Assembly: GCA_023248535.1 (NCBI GenBank)
Contig: JAHFEJ010000012.1
Location: 1 to 53,658 of the forward strand
Length of the DNA stretch: 53,658 bases
Source: Nitrospinales bacterium
GTDB lineage: Bacteria > Nitrospinota_A > UBA7883 > JACRGQ01
Direction: 5' to 3'
In this document: piece after piece, positions 36,569-45,824 of the stretch
How positions within the stretch are numbered: the first letter of the stretch is position 1
Layout of the letters: every line of letters begins with the position of its first letter
Program-made: the position numbers and the translations under genes
The notes under the pieces: generated by a model
What the model was told of the DNA's origin: nothing
Seen by the model: the letters and a program-made list of their open reading frames with translations, nothing else
Database searches by the model: none

Positions 36569-36888
36569 GGTTCCTTTACACCAACCCAGTGCGTACCGCG
36601 CACCTCATCCCCCATCCAGGTTACCGAATAGGTGTGGCAGGCGCGGCATTCCGTCGCATGGGCATTTGCTGAACCGGCATATGATTCTTGCGCCTTGGGA
36701 ATATGCACCGCCGCGTCAAACGATTGATGCGTGTGACAACTCATGCAATATTTGATGATGACCGCGTTTGATTCCTTGCCCGCGGTTCCTGAACCGAAAG
36801 CGCGCTCCACATCGTTGGTGGCGCATGCCGCGGAAAATAACAGCAACCCCACTGCCATGACGGCTGAAATACCGGACCGATTCCCCAT
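36565..36888 (-). CDS. Small diheme c-type cytochrome lipoprotein
   Basis: This is a 107-residue protein. An N-terminal export signal (residues 1-21) ends in a lipobox-like SAAC (Cys22). Two heme-attachment motifs follow: CMSCH (48-52) and CRACH (81-85). The product should be a lipid-anchored periplasmic diheme cytochrome. Start ATG 36888 has AGGA directly upstream; a longer frame to 37029 would bury the signal sequence. It is translationally coupled to the diguanylate cyclase gene. No oxidase or reductase lies alongside, so a sensory or electron-buffering role is possible. Confidence 0.8.
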   Translation of the reverse strand: MGNRSGISAVMAVGLLLFSAACATNDVERAFGSGTAGKESNAVIIKYCMSCHTHQSFDAAVHIPKAQESYAGSANAHATECRACHTYSVTWMGDEVRGTHWVGVKEP

Positions 36889-37320
36889 TCCTGCTAATCT
36901 CCGAAAAAATTGCGGCGCCCAAGCTGCGATATCCGCCCATCCCCACGCGAAAGCTGTCCACCCCACTTTGCGGGGGAACGGAAATCCAATGGAGAGCATT
37001 CTACTACCAAATGCTAAAATGCGAGCCATCTTTTGCGGTTCGGCCCCCGTTCGCTATCGTCACGATGCGAAAACCCGGACGAATCAGGCCTCCCCCATTT
37101 CCAAACCCCTCGACACCCCCTTATTATACCATTTTAGTCCCATTAGAATAATATTACATTCACCTTATTAATGTCAATTTTATATTTTTTAATTCGGCCT
37201 GTTCCCGGGAACCTCTAATGCAAGTTACTACGGCAAAAGGCGTCCAACGGTTATGGCACCGCTTTTGCTCCTTACCTGCCACAGAGAGTATTTCTGACGG
37301 TCTTTGAGGAGGAGTTAGTT
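36889..37320. other. 432-bp divergent intergenic region upstream of flagellar operon
   Basis: This gap separates the cytochrome gene (minus) from fliO (plus). Its right part holds a sigma-54 promoter at 37254-37269 and an inverted repeat, GCAAAAGGCG (37233-37242) with CGCTTTTGC (37260-37268), overlapping the -12 element. Positions about 37125-37190 are very AT-rich and could bind an activator or bend. No open frame with coding character and no recognisable riboswitch was found. Confidence 0.6.
37254..37269 (+). promoter_or_regulatory. Sigma-54 (RpoN) promoter for the fliO operon
   Basis: TGGCACCGCTTTTGCT matches the TGGCAC-N5-TTGCT consensus at every key position, with GG and GC exactly 12 bp apart (-24/-12). 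Transcription would start near 37281, about 40 nt before the fliO start and its GAGGAGGAG Shine-Dalgarno (37306-37314). Sigma-54 control of flagellar export genes, driven by an FlrC/FleQ-type activator, is known in polar flagellates; the activator is not in this window. Confidence 0.75.
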
Positions 37321-38580
37321 TTGAAAAAGATAGTTATTTCCCTGACGTTATTGGTGGCGTTGATGACGGGAGCCATCCCGGATGCGGCTGCCGCTCCCAA
37401 CACATTCAAGGATATCGCCTCCTTTACAGCCGGAGATCAGTTCCGCGTGGCATTGGCATTTGAAGCCAACCCTAAAACCATTGTTAAATATTACGAAAAG
37501 TCCGTCCAGGTTGATGTACCGGGGGGCTTTGTCCACCCCGCCAAACGCCAGTTTGCGGTCAATCACGCCGGAATAAAGGATATCGATCTATACCAGATCA
37601 ATCCCTCCCTCTTGCGGATACGCATCTTCCCGCAGGAATCGGTGGCTGCCCTGAAAAAGAGCCTTTCGCTTGAAGCGAACGCCGAAAAACTTGTGTTTGT
37701 GGTCGGGCCTAAAACTGCGCCGGTGCCGGAAACTTTGACGCCCGCCTCTGTTGAAGCGTCAAAGAATCAGGCGGTGGATGAAGCCGTCCCCACAAATAGT
37801 GGCAAAACACTGGAAGCGGATGTTGTTCGATCCGCCGCCGCGGCCGCCCATGAAGAAGCCGCTGCCGGAAACAGCGCCCCAGTGGCCGCGGAAGATGCTG
37901 AACTGATTGCGCACCTGCAGGCCACGCTGAACCAGATCAAAACGGAAAGCGATACGGACAAATCAAGAAACGGGAACGGGGTGAAGGAAGCCGGCATGCT
38001 TTCGTCATTGGATAAACCGGCGCTGCCGCAAGCGCCGTCGCTGGGAGAAGCGTTCGTGAAAATCGGCAGCGCGCTGGCGGTGGTTCTGGCGCTTATCCTC
38101 GTCATCTCCTTTGGGGCCAAAAAATACCTCGGGGCGCTGGAAGGGGGATTCGGAGCCAAAAGGCAGCTGAAGGTGTTGAGCAGCCACTTTATCGGCGTAA
38201 AGAAAAACGTCACCATCATCGAGGTGGCGGGGGAGGTGCTGGTGCTCGGCGTAACCAACAACAACATAAACCTTCTGGCCCGCTACACCGAACCGGAAAA
38301 AATAGAAGAATTAAAGTTCGCCCACCGGCTGCCGGACAAGCCGTTGGGGGTATTTAAAAAACTGCCGTTCTTGTCATGGCTGGAACGCCGCCGCAACGCC
38401 CAAAAACCGGTTAACCCGGCGTTTGCCCGGCAAATCGCCAGCTACGAGGAAACCCTCAAAACCACCGCCCGCGCGGAGGAAGCGGAGGGGAACGGCATCC
38501 AGACCCGGAAAGATGAGATGGTTTCCAATGTGGCCCGTTCAATTGCCGGCAAACTACGGACAATACAGGCCCAAAGCTGA
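37321..38580 (+). CDS. fliO: Flagellar biosynthesis protein FliO with large periplasmic AMIN-like domain
   Basis: This 419-residue protein is far longer than usual FliO (about 100-150). A signal peptide (1-24) leads to an AMIN-like beta domain (about 30-130), an Ala/Glu-rich linker (about 135-240), one membrane helix (about 245-266), and the FliO cytoplasmic domain (about 280-320: [30 protein letters not shown]). FliO is a scaffold that helps assemble the FliP/FliR export-gate complex. AMIN domains bind peptidoglycan or secretins. Start is TTG with a strong GAGGAGGAG 6 nt upstream. It heads the export-gate operon. Confidence 0.85.
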   Translation: MKKIVISLTLLVALMTGAIPDAAAAPNTFKDIASFTAGDQFRVALAFEANPKTIVKYYEKSVQVDVPGGFVHPAKRQFAVNHAGIKDIDLYQINPSLLRIRIFPQESVAALKKSLSLEANAEKLVFVVGPKTAPVPETLTPASVEASKNQAVDEAVPTNSGKTLEADVVRSAAAAAHEEAAAGNSAPVAAEDAELIAHLQATLNQIKTESDTDKSRNGNGVKEAGMLSSLDKPALPQAPSLGEAFVKIGSALAVVLALILVISFGAKKYLGALEGGFGAKRQLKVLSSHFIGVKKNVTIIEVAGEVLVLGVTNNNINLLARYTEPEKIEELKFAHRLPDKPLGVFKKLPFLSWLERRRNAQKPVNPAFARQIASYEETLKTTARAEEAEGNGIQTRKDEMVSNVARSIAGKLRTIQAQS

Positions 38581-38585
38581 CAAAA

Positions 38586-39338
38586 ATGAAAAATAAAACC
38601 CTGTTGGCGGGCGCGGCTTTGGCCGGGTTGCTGCTGTGCGGCGCGCCCGCGGCCGAAGCGGCGGGCCTGCCGACCATCAGCATCGGCATGCAGGAGGCGG
38701 GCCAGCCCGACCAAGTGGCCGCCGGCATCAAAATACTCCTTATCCTCACCATCCTTTCGCTCGCTCCGGCGTTGCTGATCATGATGACCGCGTTCGCGCG
38801 GATCGTGATCGTCCTTTCCTTTCTGCGGCAGGCTCTGGGCACCCAGCAGGTGCCGCCGAACCAGATGATGATAGGGCTGGCCCTCTTTTTGACGTTCTTC
38901 ATCATGGCGCCAGCCTTCAAGCAGATAAACGAAAACGCGTTCCAGCCGTATTCGGAAAACAAGATCAGCCAGGAAGAAGCACTGACGCGCGCGATGAAGC
39001 CGCTGCGCTCCTTTATGCTGCGCCAGACGCGCGAGAAGGATTTGGGGCTATTCATCAGCCTGGCCAAGGAAAAAAAACCCAAAACCATCGAAGACATCCC
39101 CACGTATGTGGTGATCCCGGCGTTCGTGATCAGCGAGCTGCGCACCGCCTTCCAGATCGGGTTCATGATCTACATCCCCTTCCTGGTGGTGGACATGGTG
39201 ATCGCGTCGGTGTTGATGAGCATGGGCATGATGATGCTGCCGCCGGTCATGATATCGCTGCCATTCAAGCTGATGCTCTTTGTGCTGGTGGATGGCTGGT
39301 ACCTCATCGTCGGATCACTCGTAAAAAGCTTTGGATAA
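38586..39338 (+). CDS. fliP: Flagellar type III export gate protein FliP
   Basis: This 250-residue protein has a cleavable signal (1-26) and four membrane segments; FliP forms the pentameric core of the export gate. [23 protein letters not shown] and [32 protein letters not shown] are family signatures (quoted as two separate blocks around residues 60-85 and 185-216). It starts 5 bp after fliO. Confidence 0.97.
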   Translation: MKNKTLLAGAALAGLLLCGAPAAEAAGLPTISIGMQEAGQPDQVAAGIKILLILTILSLAPALLIMMTAFARIVIVLSFLRQALGTQQVPPNQMMIGLALFLTFFIMAPAFKQINENAFQPYSENKISQEEALTRAMKPLRSFMLRQTREKDLGLFISLAKEKKPKTIEDIPTYVVIPAFVISELRTAFQIGFMIYIPFLVVDMVIASVLMSMGMMMLPPVMISLPFKLMLFVLVDGWYLIVGSLVKSFG

Positions 39339-39356
39339 ACGGACAAGGAGAACGCC

Positions 39357-39626
39357 ATGACCCCGGAATATATTGTTGACGTGGCCAAACGCGCGCTGGA
39401 AGTGACCATTCTGGTGAGCGCGCCGATGCTGGGCATAGGACTGGTGATCGGCGTGGCGGTGTCCATCTTCCAGGCGGTGACCTCCATCCAGGAAATGACC
39501 CTCTCCTTCATCCCGAAAATTCTGGGGGTGATGGTGGCCATCGTGGTCTTCTTCCCCTGGATGATGCAGATACTCCTCTCTTTCACCGCGGAAATCTTCA
39601 TTAACATCCCGCAATACGTAAAATGA
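39357..39626 (+). CDS. fliQ: Flagellar export gate protein FliQ
   Basis: This 89-residue protein has two membrane helices and four copies build the lower ring of the FliP5-Q4-R1 gate. The VSIFQAVTSIQEMTLSFIPK stretch is a strong family signature. AAGGAG lies 8 nt before the ATG. Its stop overlaps the fliR start (ATGA at 39623-39626). Confidence 0.97.
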   Translation: MTPEYIVDVAKRALEVTILVSAPMLGIGLVIGVAVSIFQAVTSIQEMTLSFIPKILGVMVAIVVFFPWMMQILLSFTAEIFINIPQYVK

Positions 39627-40402
39627 ACCTGTACAATCTCGACTATGGCGCGTTCATCGGCTTTACGCTGGTGCTGGTGCGGATGAGCGGGCTGATGCTC
39701 ACCATGCCGGTGCTGGGAGCCACCACCATACCGGTTCAGGCGCGGATAGGGCTGGTCGCCATTACTTCGTACATCGTTTTCAGCGTGGCCAAGCTGCCGC
39801 CGGTGGATACGGGAATACCGATGGGCCGATACACGCTCATGCTGGCGGGGGAACTCGCCATCGGCCTTATCATCGGCTACGCCAGCCAGCTCATCTTCAC
39901 CTCGGTGCAGTTCGCGGGGCAGCTCATCGGCTTCCAGATCGGGTTCGGTATCGTGAACGTGCTCGACCCCACCACCAATTCGCAGGTATCCATCACCTCG
40001 CAGTTCTGGAACATCGTCGCCCTGCTGGTATTCATGGCAATTAACGGCCACCATTGGCTTATCGCCGCCGCGGCGAAAAGCTTTGACCTCATTCCGGTGC
40101 TCGGTTTCACGCCGCACGCGGGGCTGGTGGACCTGATCACCACCCTCACCGCCGATGTATTCGTGCTGGCCATCAAGCTGGCGGCGCCGGTCATGGCCAC
40201 CATGCTGTTGTTGAACGTGGCTTTGGGCCTCATCGCCCGCACCGTGCCGCAGATGAACGTCTTCATCGTCGGGTTCCCGGTGCAGATCGCGCTGGGACTG
40301 TTCATGATCGGGGTGGGATTGCCGGTCTTTTACCATGTATTCCGCGGTTCGGTCTTCAATCTTTTTGAAAACATCATCGGCCTGATGAGACTCATGGCTT
40401 GA
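39623..40402 (+). CDS. fliR: Flagellar export gate protein FliR
   Basis: This 259-residue membrane protein has about six helices; one copy closes the export-gate ring and contacts FlhB. Family motifs include GFQIGFGIVNVLDPTTNSQ near 105-123 and the TVPQMNVFIVGFPVQI region near 207-222. It is coupled to fliQ by a 4-bp overlap. Confidence 0.97.
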   Translation: MNLYNLDYGAFIGFTLVLVRMSGLMLTMPVLGATTIPVQARIGLVAITSYIVFSVAKLPPVDTGIPMGRYTLMLAGELAIGLIIGYASQLIFTSVQFAGQLIGFQIGFGIVNVLDPTTNSQVSITSQFWNIVALLVFMAINGHHWLIAAAAKSFDLIPVLGFTPHAGLVDLITTLTADVFVLAIKLAAPVMATMLLLNVALGLIARTVPQMNVFIVGFPVQIALGLFMIGVGLPVFYHVFRGSVFNLFENIIGLMRLMA

Positions 40403-40425
40403 TGGAATAGAGAACGGGGGATCCC

Positions 40426-41496
40426 ATGGCCGAAGACGATTCAGAGCAGCGTACAGAAGACCCATCAGACCGTAAACGCGAAGAGACGATAGAGAAAGGT
40501 CGCACGGCCCAGAGCAAGGAGATAGGCTCGACAGCCGTGCTGCTGGCGGCCCTGGCCATCCTCAACGCCTCGGGCGGCTACATGCGCGAACACATTTCCG
40601 ACATGATGCGCCACAGCTTCACCATCAGCGCTTCATATCATCTCGACATCACCTCTATACAGCCGTTGATGATTTATTACATGAAGTCTCTCGCGGTCAT
40701 TCTGTGGCCGCTGATGGCCGGCGTGGCGGCGGCGGGTGTGGCGGCGGCCATTTTTCAAAACGGCGGGCTGATATTCACTGTCGAACCGCTCATGCCCAAA
40801 ATGGACAAGCTCAACCCCTTGAACGGTTTCGGCCGCTTTTTCAGCCCTTCCGCGGTGGCTGAACTGCTGAAATCGATGGTAAAAATCGCTATTGTCGGCT
40901 ACATCTGCTACCTCGTGCTCCGGAATGAGATCGAATCCATCCCGCTGCTTTCCGACCAGAGCGTTGAGCAGATCATCCTCTTCGTCTCCCATGTGGCGGT
41001 GAAGCTGATGTTTTACGTGTTGCTGCTGATGCTGGCGCTTTCGGCCGCCGACTACGGTTTCCAGAAATACACGTACGAACAAAGCATCAAAATGACCAAG
41101 CAGGAGGTCAAGGACGAACGGAAGAACACGGAAGGCGACCCGCTGACAAAACAACGGATACGCACCGCCCAATACGCCATGTCCCGCAGGCGGATGATGC
41201 AGGAAGTCCCCAAAGCTGAAGTGATCATCACCAATCCCACCCACCTCGCCATCGCGCTGGCGTATGACCGCGGGAGGATGGCCGCGCCGACAGTGGTGGC
41301 AAAAGGGGCGGGACACATTGCGGAAAAAATTAAATTAATTGCGCGGGAAAATAACATTCCCATCGTGGAAGACAAGCCTTTGGCACGGCTATTGTTTAAG
41401 ACACTGGATATAGGCAAGGCGATACCCGAAGAACTCTACCGGACAATCGCGGAAATCCTTGCTTATGTGTACAAGCTGAAGGGAAAGATTAAATAA
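40426..41496 (+). CDS. flhB: Flagellar export switch protein FlhB
   Basis: This 356-residue protein has four membrane helices (about 28-210) and a cytoplasmic domain. The self-cleaving NPTH motif is at 270-273; cleavage between Asn and Pro switches export from rod/hook to filament substrates. The N terminus EDPSDRKREETIEKGRTAQS is typical. GGGGGA precedes the ATG. Confidence 0.97.
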   Translation: MAEDDSEQRTEDPSDRKREETIEKGRTAQSKEIGSTAVLLAALAILNASGGYMREHISDMMRHSFTISASYHLDITSIQPLMIYYMKSLAVILWPLMAGVAAAGVAAAIFQNGGLIFTVEPLMPKMDKLNPLNGFGRFFSPSAVAELLKSMVKIAIVGYICYLVLRNEIESIPLLSDQSVEQIILFVSHVAVKLMFYVLLLMLALSAADYGFQKYTYEQSIKMTKQEVKDERKNTEGDPLTKQRIRTAQYAMSRRRMMQEVPKAEVIITNPTHLAIALAYDRGRMAAPTVVAKGAGHIAEKIKLIARENNIPIVEDKPLARLLFKTLDIGKAIPEELYRTIAEILAYVYKLKGKIK

Positions 41497-41537
41497 AACA
41501 GCGTGTTAAACAATGAAAGGCCCTGAAACGAAATTTT

Positions 41538-41570
41538 GACGGGGTTTTGACCCTGTCGGCTTTTTGACAG
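41538..41570 (+). promoter_or_regulatory. Mutually exclusive hairpins in the flhB-flhA spacer
   Basis: GACGGGG (41538-41544) can pair with CCCTGTC (41551-41557), or CTGTC (41553-41557) can pair with GACAG (41566-41570). The two stems share bases and cannot coexist. They lie in the 90-bp spacer between flhB and flhA, 17 nt before the flhA start. This could tune flhA expression; folding evidence is by eye only. Confidence 0.3.
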
Positions 41571-41586
41571 AGGAATGAGGTAAAAC

Positions 41587-43668
41587 ATGGCGTCGGCGAC
41601 TGAAACTAGTTCAATGCCTAAATTCGCCAAATTCAGCGATATTGGCATGGCCATCGGTCTTTTGGGCGTGGTGGCCCTTATGGTCATGCCGCTCCCCGCC
41701 TTCATGCTGGACCTTTTCCTCGCCCTCTCCATCACCACGGCGGTGATCATCATGATTATTTCCATATACATCAAGTCGGCGCTGGAGCTTTCCTCCTTCC
41801 CGTCAATCCTTCTGGTGGTTACGCTGTTCCGGCTCGCCCTGAACGTGGCGACCACCCGGCTCATCCTGCTCCACGGCAGCGAGGGTACCTCGGCGGCCGG
41901 AAAAGTGGTGGAGGCGTTCGGCAATTTCGTGGTCGGCGGCAACTACGTTGTCGGCACCGTCATTTTCCTCATACTGATCATCATCAATTTCGTGGTTATC
42001 ACCAAGGGCGCTGTCCGCACCTCGGAAGTAGCGGCCCGCTTTACGTTGGACGCCATCCCCGGCAAACAGATGTCGATCGATGCCGACCTCAACGCCGGTC
42101 TCATCACCGAAGTGCAGGCGCGCCAACGCCGCCGCACACTCGAGCGCGAGGCCGATTTCTACGGCTCTATGGACGGCGCCATCCGCTTCGTCCGCGGCGA
42201 TGCGATAGCGGGCCTTATCATCACCGGCATCAACATCCTTGGAGGCTTTGCTATCGGCATCCTCCAGCAGGGAATGAGCCTGTCCGACGCGTTAACCGTT
42301 TACACCCTGCTCACCATCGGCGACGGCCTGGTGAGCCAGATACCGGCGTTGGTCATTTCCACCGCCGCCGGCCTCATCGTCACCCGCGCCGCCAGCGAAT
42401 CCGACATGGGAACCGATGTGGCCAAGCAACTGTTGCTGCATCCGCGCGCGTTTGCGGTGGCATCGGGGGCGCTCGGCTTTTTCGCCATCGTGCCGGGTCT
42501 GCCGCACATTGCATTTTTGGTCTTATCGGCCATTACCGGCACTATCTCCTACCTCACCTTCCAGGCGAGAACTGAAATGGAAGCGGTAACTAAGATCGAA
42601 GCCGAGAAGGCGGCGCAGGCTCCGGTACAGGAAAAAGTGGAAGCGCTTCTGCCGCTGGACACGATGGAACTGGAGATCGGCTATGAGCTGATCCCGCTCG
42701 TCGACGCCGCGCAGAACGGCGAACTGCTTGACCGGATAAAGAGCATCCGCCGCCAATTCGCCCTCGAATACGGGTTTATCGTGCCGCCGCTGCACATCCG
42801 CGACAACCTGCAGCTCAAGCCGAATGAATACTCCATCCTCATCAAGGGGGTGAAGGTGGCCGGCGGCGATATTTACATGAACCATTACCTCGCCATGGAT
42901 CCGGGCACGGGCGTTGAGCCGATACCGGGCATCCGCACCGTCGAGCCGACCTTCGGCCTGCCGGCGCTTTGGATCTCGGAAGCCAACCGCGACCGCGCCA
43001 AATCGGCCGGTTACACGGTGGTGGATGTGGCGACCGTGCTTACCACGCACGTAAAAGAAATAATCCGCAGCCACGGCCACGAACTGCTGGGCCGCCAGGA
43101 AATCAACGGCCTGCTGGACAACTACAAGACCACGGCCCCGAAAGTGGTGGAGGAACTGGTGCCAAACGTCCTGACGCTGGGGCAGGTGCAGAAGGTGCTG
43201 CAAGGCCTGCTGCGCGAAAACGTCTCCATCCGCGACCTCGGCACCATCCTGGAAACCCTGGCCGATTGGGGCCACGTGACCAAGGATACCGACGTTCTGA
43301 CGGAGTATGCGCGCCAGGCCCTGGCCCGCCCGATCAGCAATCAATATATGACCGCCGATGGAAAACTCCCGGTACTGACCCTCTCCCGCAAGACGGAAGA
43401 CATGATCGCCGAATCGATCAAGCAAACGCAGCATGGCAGCTATCTGGCGATGGAACCGTCGGCGGCCCAACGTCTGATCGACACGGTCAAAAAGGAGATG
43501 GAAAAGTTTTCAATACTGAACTACCAGCCGGTCGTCATGGTATGCCCCGCGGTGCGGATGCACCTGCGGCGGTTGACGGAACGGTTTGTAAGCAACCTGG
43601 TGGTGCTGAGTCACAACGAAGTGATCCCCACCGTTGAAATAGAAACCCTTGGCGTGGTGAACATCTAA
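41587..43668 (+). CDS. flhA: Flagellar export platform protein FlhA
   Basis: This 693-residue protein has eight membrane helices (about 15-325), the FHIPEP-type loop (GAVRTSEVAARFTLDAIPGKQ region, about 139-160) and a large cytosolic domain (about 350-693) that forms a nonameric ring docking export chaperones. FlhA also uses the proton motive force. It is 90 bp downstream of flhB and overlaps flhF by one base (TAATG). Confidence 0.97.
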   Translation: MASATETSSMPKFAKFSDIGMAIGLLGVVALMVMPLPAFMLDLFLALSITTAVIIMIISIYIKSALELSSFPSILLVVTLFRLALNVATTRLILLHGSEGTSAAGKVVEAFGNFVVGGNYVVGTVIFLILIIINFVVITKGAVRTSEVAARFTLDAIPGKQMSIDADLNAGLITEVQARQRRRTLEREADFYGSMDGAIRFVRGDAIAGLIITGINILGGFAIGILQQGMSLSDALTVYTLLTIGDGLVSQIPALVISTAAGLIVTRAASESDMGTDVAKQLLLHPRAFAVASGALGFFAIVPGLPHIAFLVLSAITGTISYLTFQARTEMEAVTKIEAEKAAQAPVQEKVEALLPLDTMELEIGYELIPLVDAAQNGELLDRIKSIRRQFALEYGFIVPPLHIRDNLQLKPNEYSILIKGVKVAGGDIYMNHYLAMDPGTGVEPIPGIRTVEPTFGLPALWISEANRDRAKSAGYTVVDVATVLTTHVKEIIRSHGHELLGRQEINGLLDNYKTTAPKVVEELVPNVLTLGQVQKVLQGLLRENVSIRDLGTILETLADWGHVTKDTDVLTEYARQALARPISNQYMTADGKLPVLTLSRKTEDMIAESIKQTQHGSYLAMEPSAAQRLIDTVKKEMEKFSILNYQPVVMVCPAVRMHLRRLTERFVSNLVVLSHNEVIPTVEIETLGVVNI

Positions 43669-44927
43669 TGCAAATCAAAACCTATCAGGCCCTCGACATG
43701 GCGGAAGCCATCGTCCGCATCAAGGCAGAACTGGGACCAAACGCCATTATCATGAGCAGCCGGAAGATCAAAAATGCCAATGGCGGCTACGGCATACTCG
43801 GCCGCCCTCTTATCGAAGTGACCGCCGCGGCCGACGATGAAGTGCGGCAGGATCAGCAGCAGCGCCGCCGCCAACCACAAAAACAGGCCGCCCCCCCAAA
43901 GCCTGAAACCCGCGCCACCGGCACTCCCGAGGCGTTGGCCGCCGCGCTTGATCCGCTGCGCGAAGAGATACGGGGACTGCGCGAATTGATAGGCGCCGCC
44001 GCCGAAACGGGGGCCGTGGGCCGTAACGAGATGACCCGCGCCGCCGGACTTTCGGAGGATCTCGGCTCACTCAAATCGATGATGTCGTTCATGCTGGAAA
44101 ACACAAAATTCTACAAGGGACTCAACCTTGAACCGAACTACCTCGTCTGCTTCCGCCGCCTGGTCGAGCGCGGGGTGGAACATGAATTCGCCCTGAAATT
44201 GATAACGGAAGTGAAAGAGTGCGTTCCGGGCGGACGCGAACTGGATTTGAAAAACATAGTCGATCTCGTTATCGCCCGGATACAGGAAACAATGATCGTG
44301 GGCGAGCCGCTTACCGCCGCCACCGCCGCCACCGCCGCCGATGGGCCGCGCGTCATCGCGCTGATCGGGCCGACAGGAGTGGGAAAAACCACCACGCTGG
44401 CGAAAATCGCGGCGCAACTCGCCATGCAGGGAAAAAAGATCGGGCTTATCACCATAGATACCTACCGCATCGCCGCCGTGGAACAGTTGCGGACCTACGC
44501 ACATATACTGGGATTGCCGCTGGAAGTGGCGCTCACCCCGCAGGATGTGCCGAAAGCATTGACCGCCCTGGCTGACCGCGACGTGATTCTGATCGATACC
44601 GCCGGACGCAGCCAGCGTGACGGAAAAAAACTGGCGGAGCTTGCCGGATTCGTGGGCCACGCCGCCATCGAGAACTATCTGGTGCTTTCGGCAGGAGCCG
44701 ACGCCGCCTCACTGGATGAAGCGGTGCGCAACTTCGGCTGCGTGAATATTGCCGGCCTTATCTTCACAAAACTGGATGAAAGCGCCAAGCCCGGTGTGGT
44801 GGTGGCGCAAAATTACAAAACCGGCCTGCCCGTGGTGTATTGCACCACTGGCCAGCGTGTGCCGGAGGATATCGAAGCGGCGTCTGGCAGGCGGATCGGC
44901 GCGCGTTTGTTTAAAAAAGAGGCATAA
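43668..44927 (+). CDS. flhF: FlhF, SRP-type GTPase for flagellar placement
   Basis: This 419-residue protein has a basic, variable N domain (about 1-130), an N helical bundle and an SRP-type G domain. The P-loop GPTGVGKTTT starts at 234; DTYRIAAVEQL, DTAGRSQRD and TKLDES follow. FlhF dimerises with GTP and recruits the first basal body component to the pole. The next gene, flhG, encodes its activator. Confidence 0.96.
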   Translation: MQIKTYQALDMAEAIVRIKAELGPNAIIMSSRKIKNANGGYGILGRPLIEVTAAADDEVRQDQQQRRRQPQKQAAPPKPETRATGTPEALAAALDPLREEIRGLRELIGAAAETGAVGRNEMTRAAGLSEDLGSLKSMMSFMLENTKFYKGLNLEPNYLVCFRRLVERGVEHEFALKLITEVKECVPGGRELDLKNIVDLVIARIQETMIVGEPLTAATAATAADGPRVIALIGPTGVGKTTTLAKIAAQLAMQGKKIGLITIDTYRIAAVEQLRTYAHILGLPLEVALTPQDVPKALTALADRDVILIDTAGRSQRDGKKLAELAGFVGHAAIENYLVLSAGADAASLDEAVRNFGCVNIAGLIFTKLDESAKPGVVVAQNYKTGLPVVYCTTGQRVPEDIEAASGRRIGARLFKKEA

Positions 44928-44963
44928 AACGCCGATGTGGCTTAGAATTTAGGAGAACATGGT

Positions 44964-45824
44964 ATGGATCAGGCGGAAACGCTCAGAAGGATGAGGCCGG
45001 CAATGCGCGAAACGGGAACCTTGAAACAGCAGATCAAAGGGATCGCCGTCGCCAGCGGGAAAGGGGGAGTCGGCAAGACCAACCTCGTCGCCAACATGGC
45101 CCTGCACCTCGCCAAGAGGGGCAACCGCGTGCTGATATTCGATGCCGACATGGGGTTGGGCAATATCCATATCCTGCTGGGCCTCGCCCCCCGCTTCAAT
45201 GTGGCGCATGTGCTCACCGGCGTTAAACGGATGCGCGACATCCTTATCGATGGACCGGGCGGCATCAAGATACTCCCCGCCTCCACCGGCAACAAAAAAT
45301 ACAGCGAACTGACCGCCGAAGAGCGGCTGGTGCTCAAAACCGAAATGGAAGTGATCCAAAACGATTTCGACTACATCCTTTTCGACATAGGCGCGGGCAT
45401 TTCATCCAACGTCATGTTCTTCTGCTCGGCGGCCCAGGACATTCTGGTGGTCGCCACGCCGGAGCCGACATCGTTCTCCGACGCATATGCCATCATGAAA
45501 GTGCTCTCGCGCGACTACAAGGTGAAAGGCTTCCGCCTTGTCGTCAACAGCGCGCGGGACCGCATCGAGGCGGTCAACATCTACAAGCGGCTGGTGATGG
45601 TGGCGGATAAATTCCAGCTCGGCGTAAAGATCGATTTTCTGGGGCACCTCTCCATGGATGTGGCCGTGCCGAACGCCGTGCGCAAACAGAGGCTCTTTTC
45701 CGACCTTTTCCCGAACGCCGAAGCGACCAGGAATGTCGCCAGCATCGTTGACACCCTGGTGAAGACCGCCGCCACCGCGGGCGACATCAATTGGGCTAAC
45801 GTGCTGGGGGCCGAGGGCGCATGA
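44964..45824 (+). CDS. flhG: FlhG (FleN/YlxH), MinD-like ATPase controlling flagellar number
   Basis: This is a 286-residue protein. The deviant Walker A is SGKGGVGKTN (about 31-40) and DADMGLGN follows. The N terminus MDQAETLR contains the DQAxxLR motif known to stimulate FlhF GTPase. FlhG limits flagellar number, often by inhibiting the master regulator or removing FlhF. AGGAG lies 8 nt before the ATG. The stop overlaps the next small gene (ATGA). The sigma factor gene fliA, often next, is absent. Confidence 0.95.
   Translation: MDQAETLRRMRPAMRETGTLKQQIKGIAVASGKGGVGKTNLVANMALHLAKRGNRVLIFDADMGLGNIHILLGLAPRFNVAHVLTGVKRMRDILIDGPGGIKILPASTGNKKYSELTAEERLVLKTEMEVIQNDFDYILFDIGAGISSNVMFFCSAAQDILVVATPEPTSFSDAYAIMKVLSRDYKVKGFRLVVNSARDRIEAVNIYKRLVMVADKFQLGVKIDFLGHLSMDVAVPNAVRKQRLFSDLFPNAEATRNVASIVDTLVKTAATAGDINWANVLGAEGA

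Noticed and set aside
36889-37320. c-di-GMP (GEMM) riboswitch between the diguanylate cyclase operon and fliO
   Set aside because: I looked on both strands for the GEMM core (GCAAACC, ACGCAAAGCC, GGTAG) and did not find the conserved set.
39170-40465. Minus-strand frame of 431 codons opposite fliP-fliQ-fliR
   Set aside because: It is a shadow of three clearly conserved flagellar genes, with His/Arg/Asp-rich composition and no recognisable domain.
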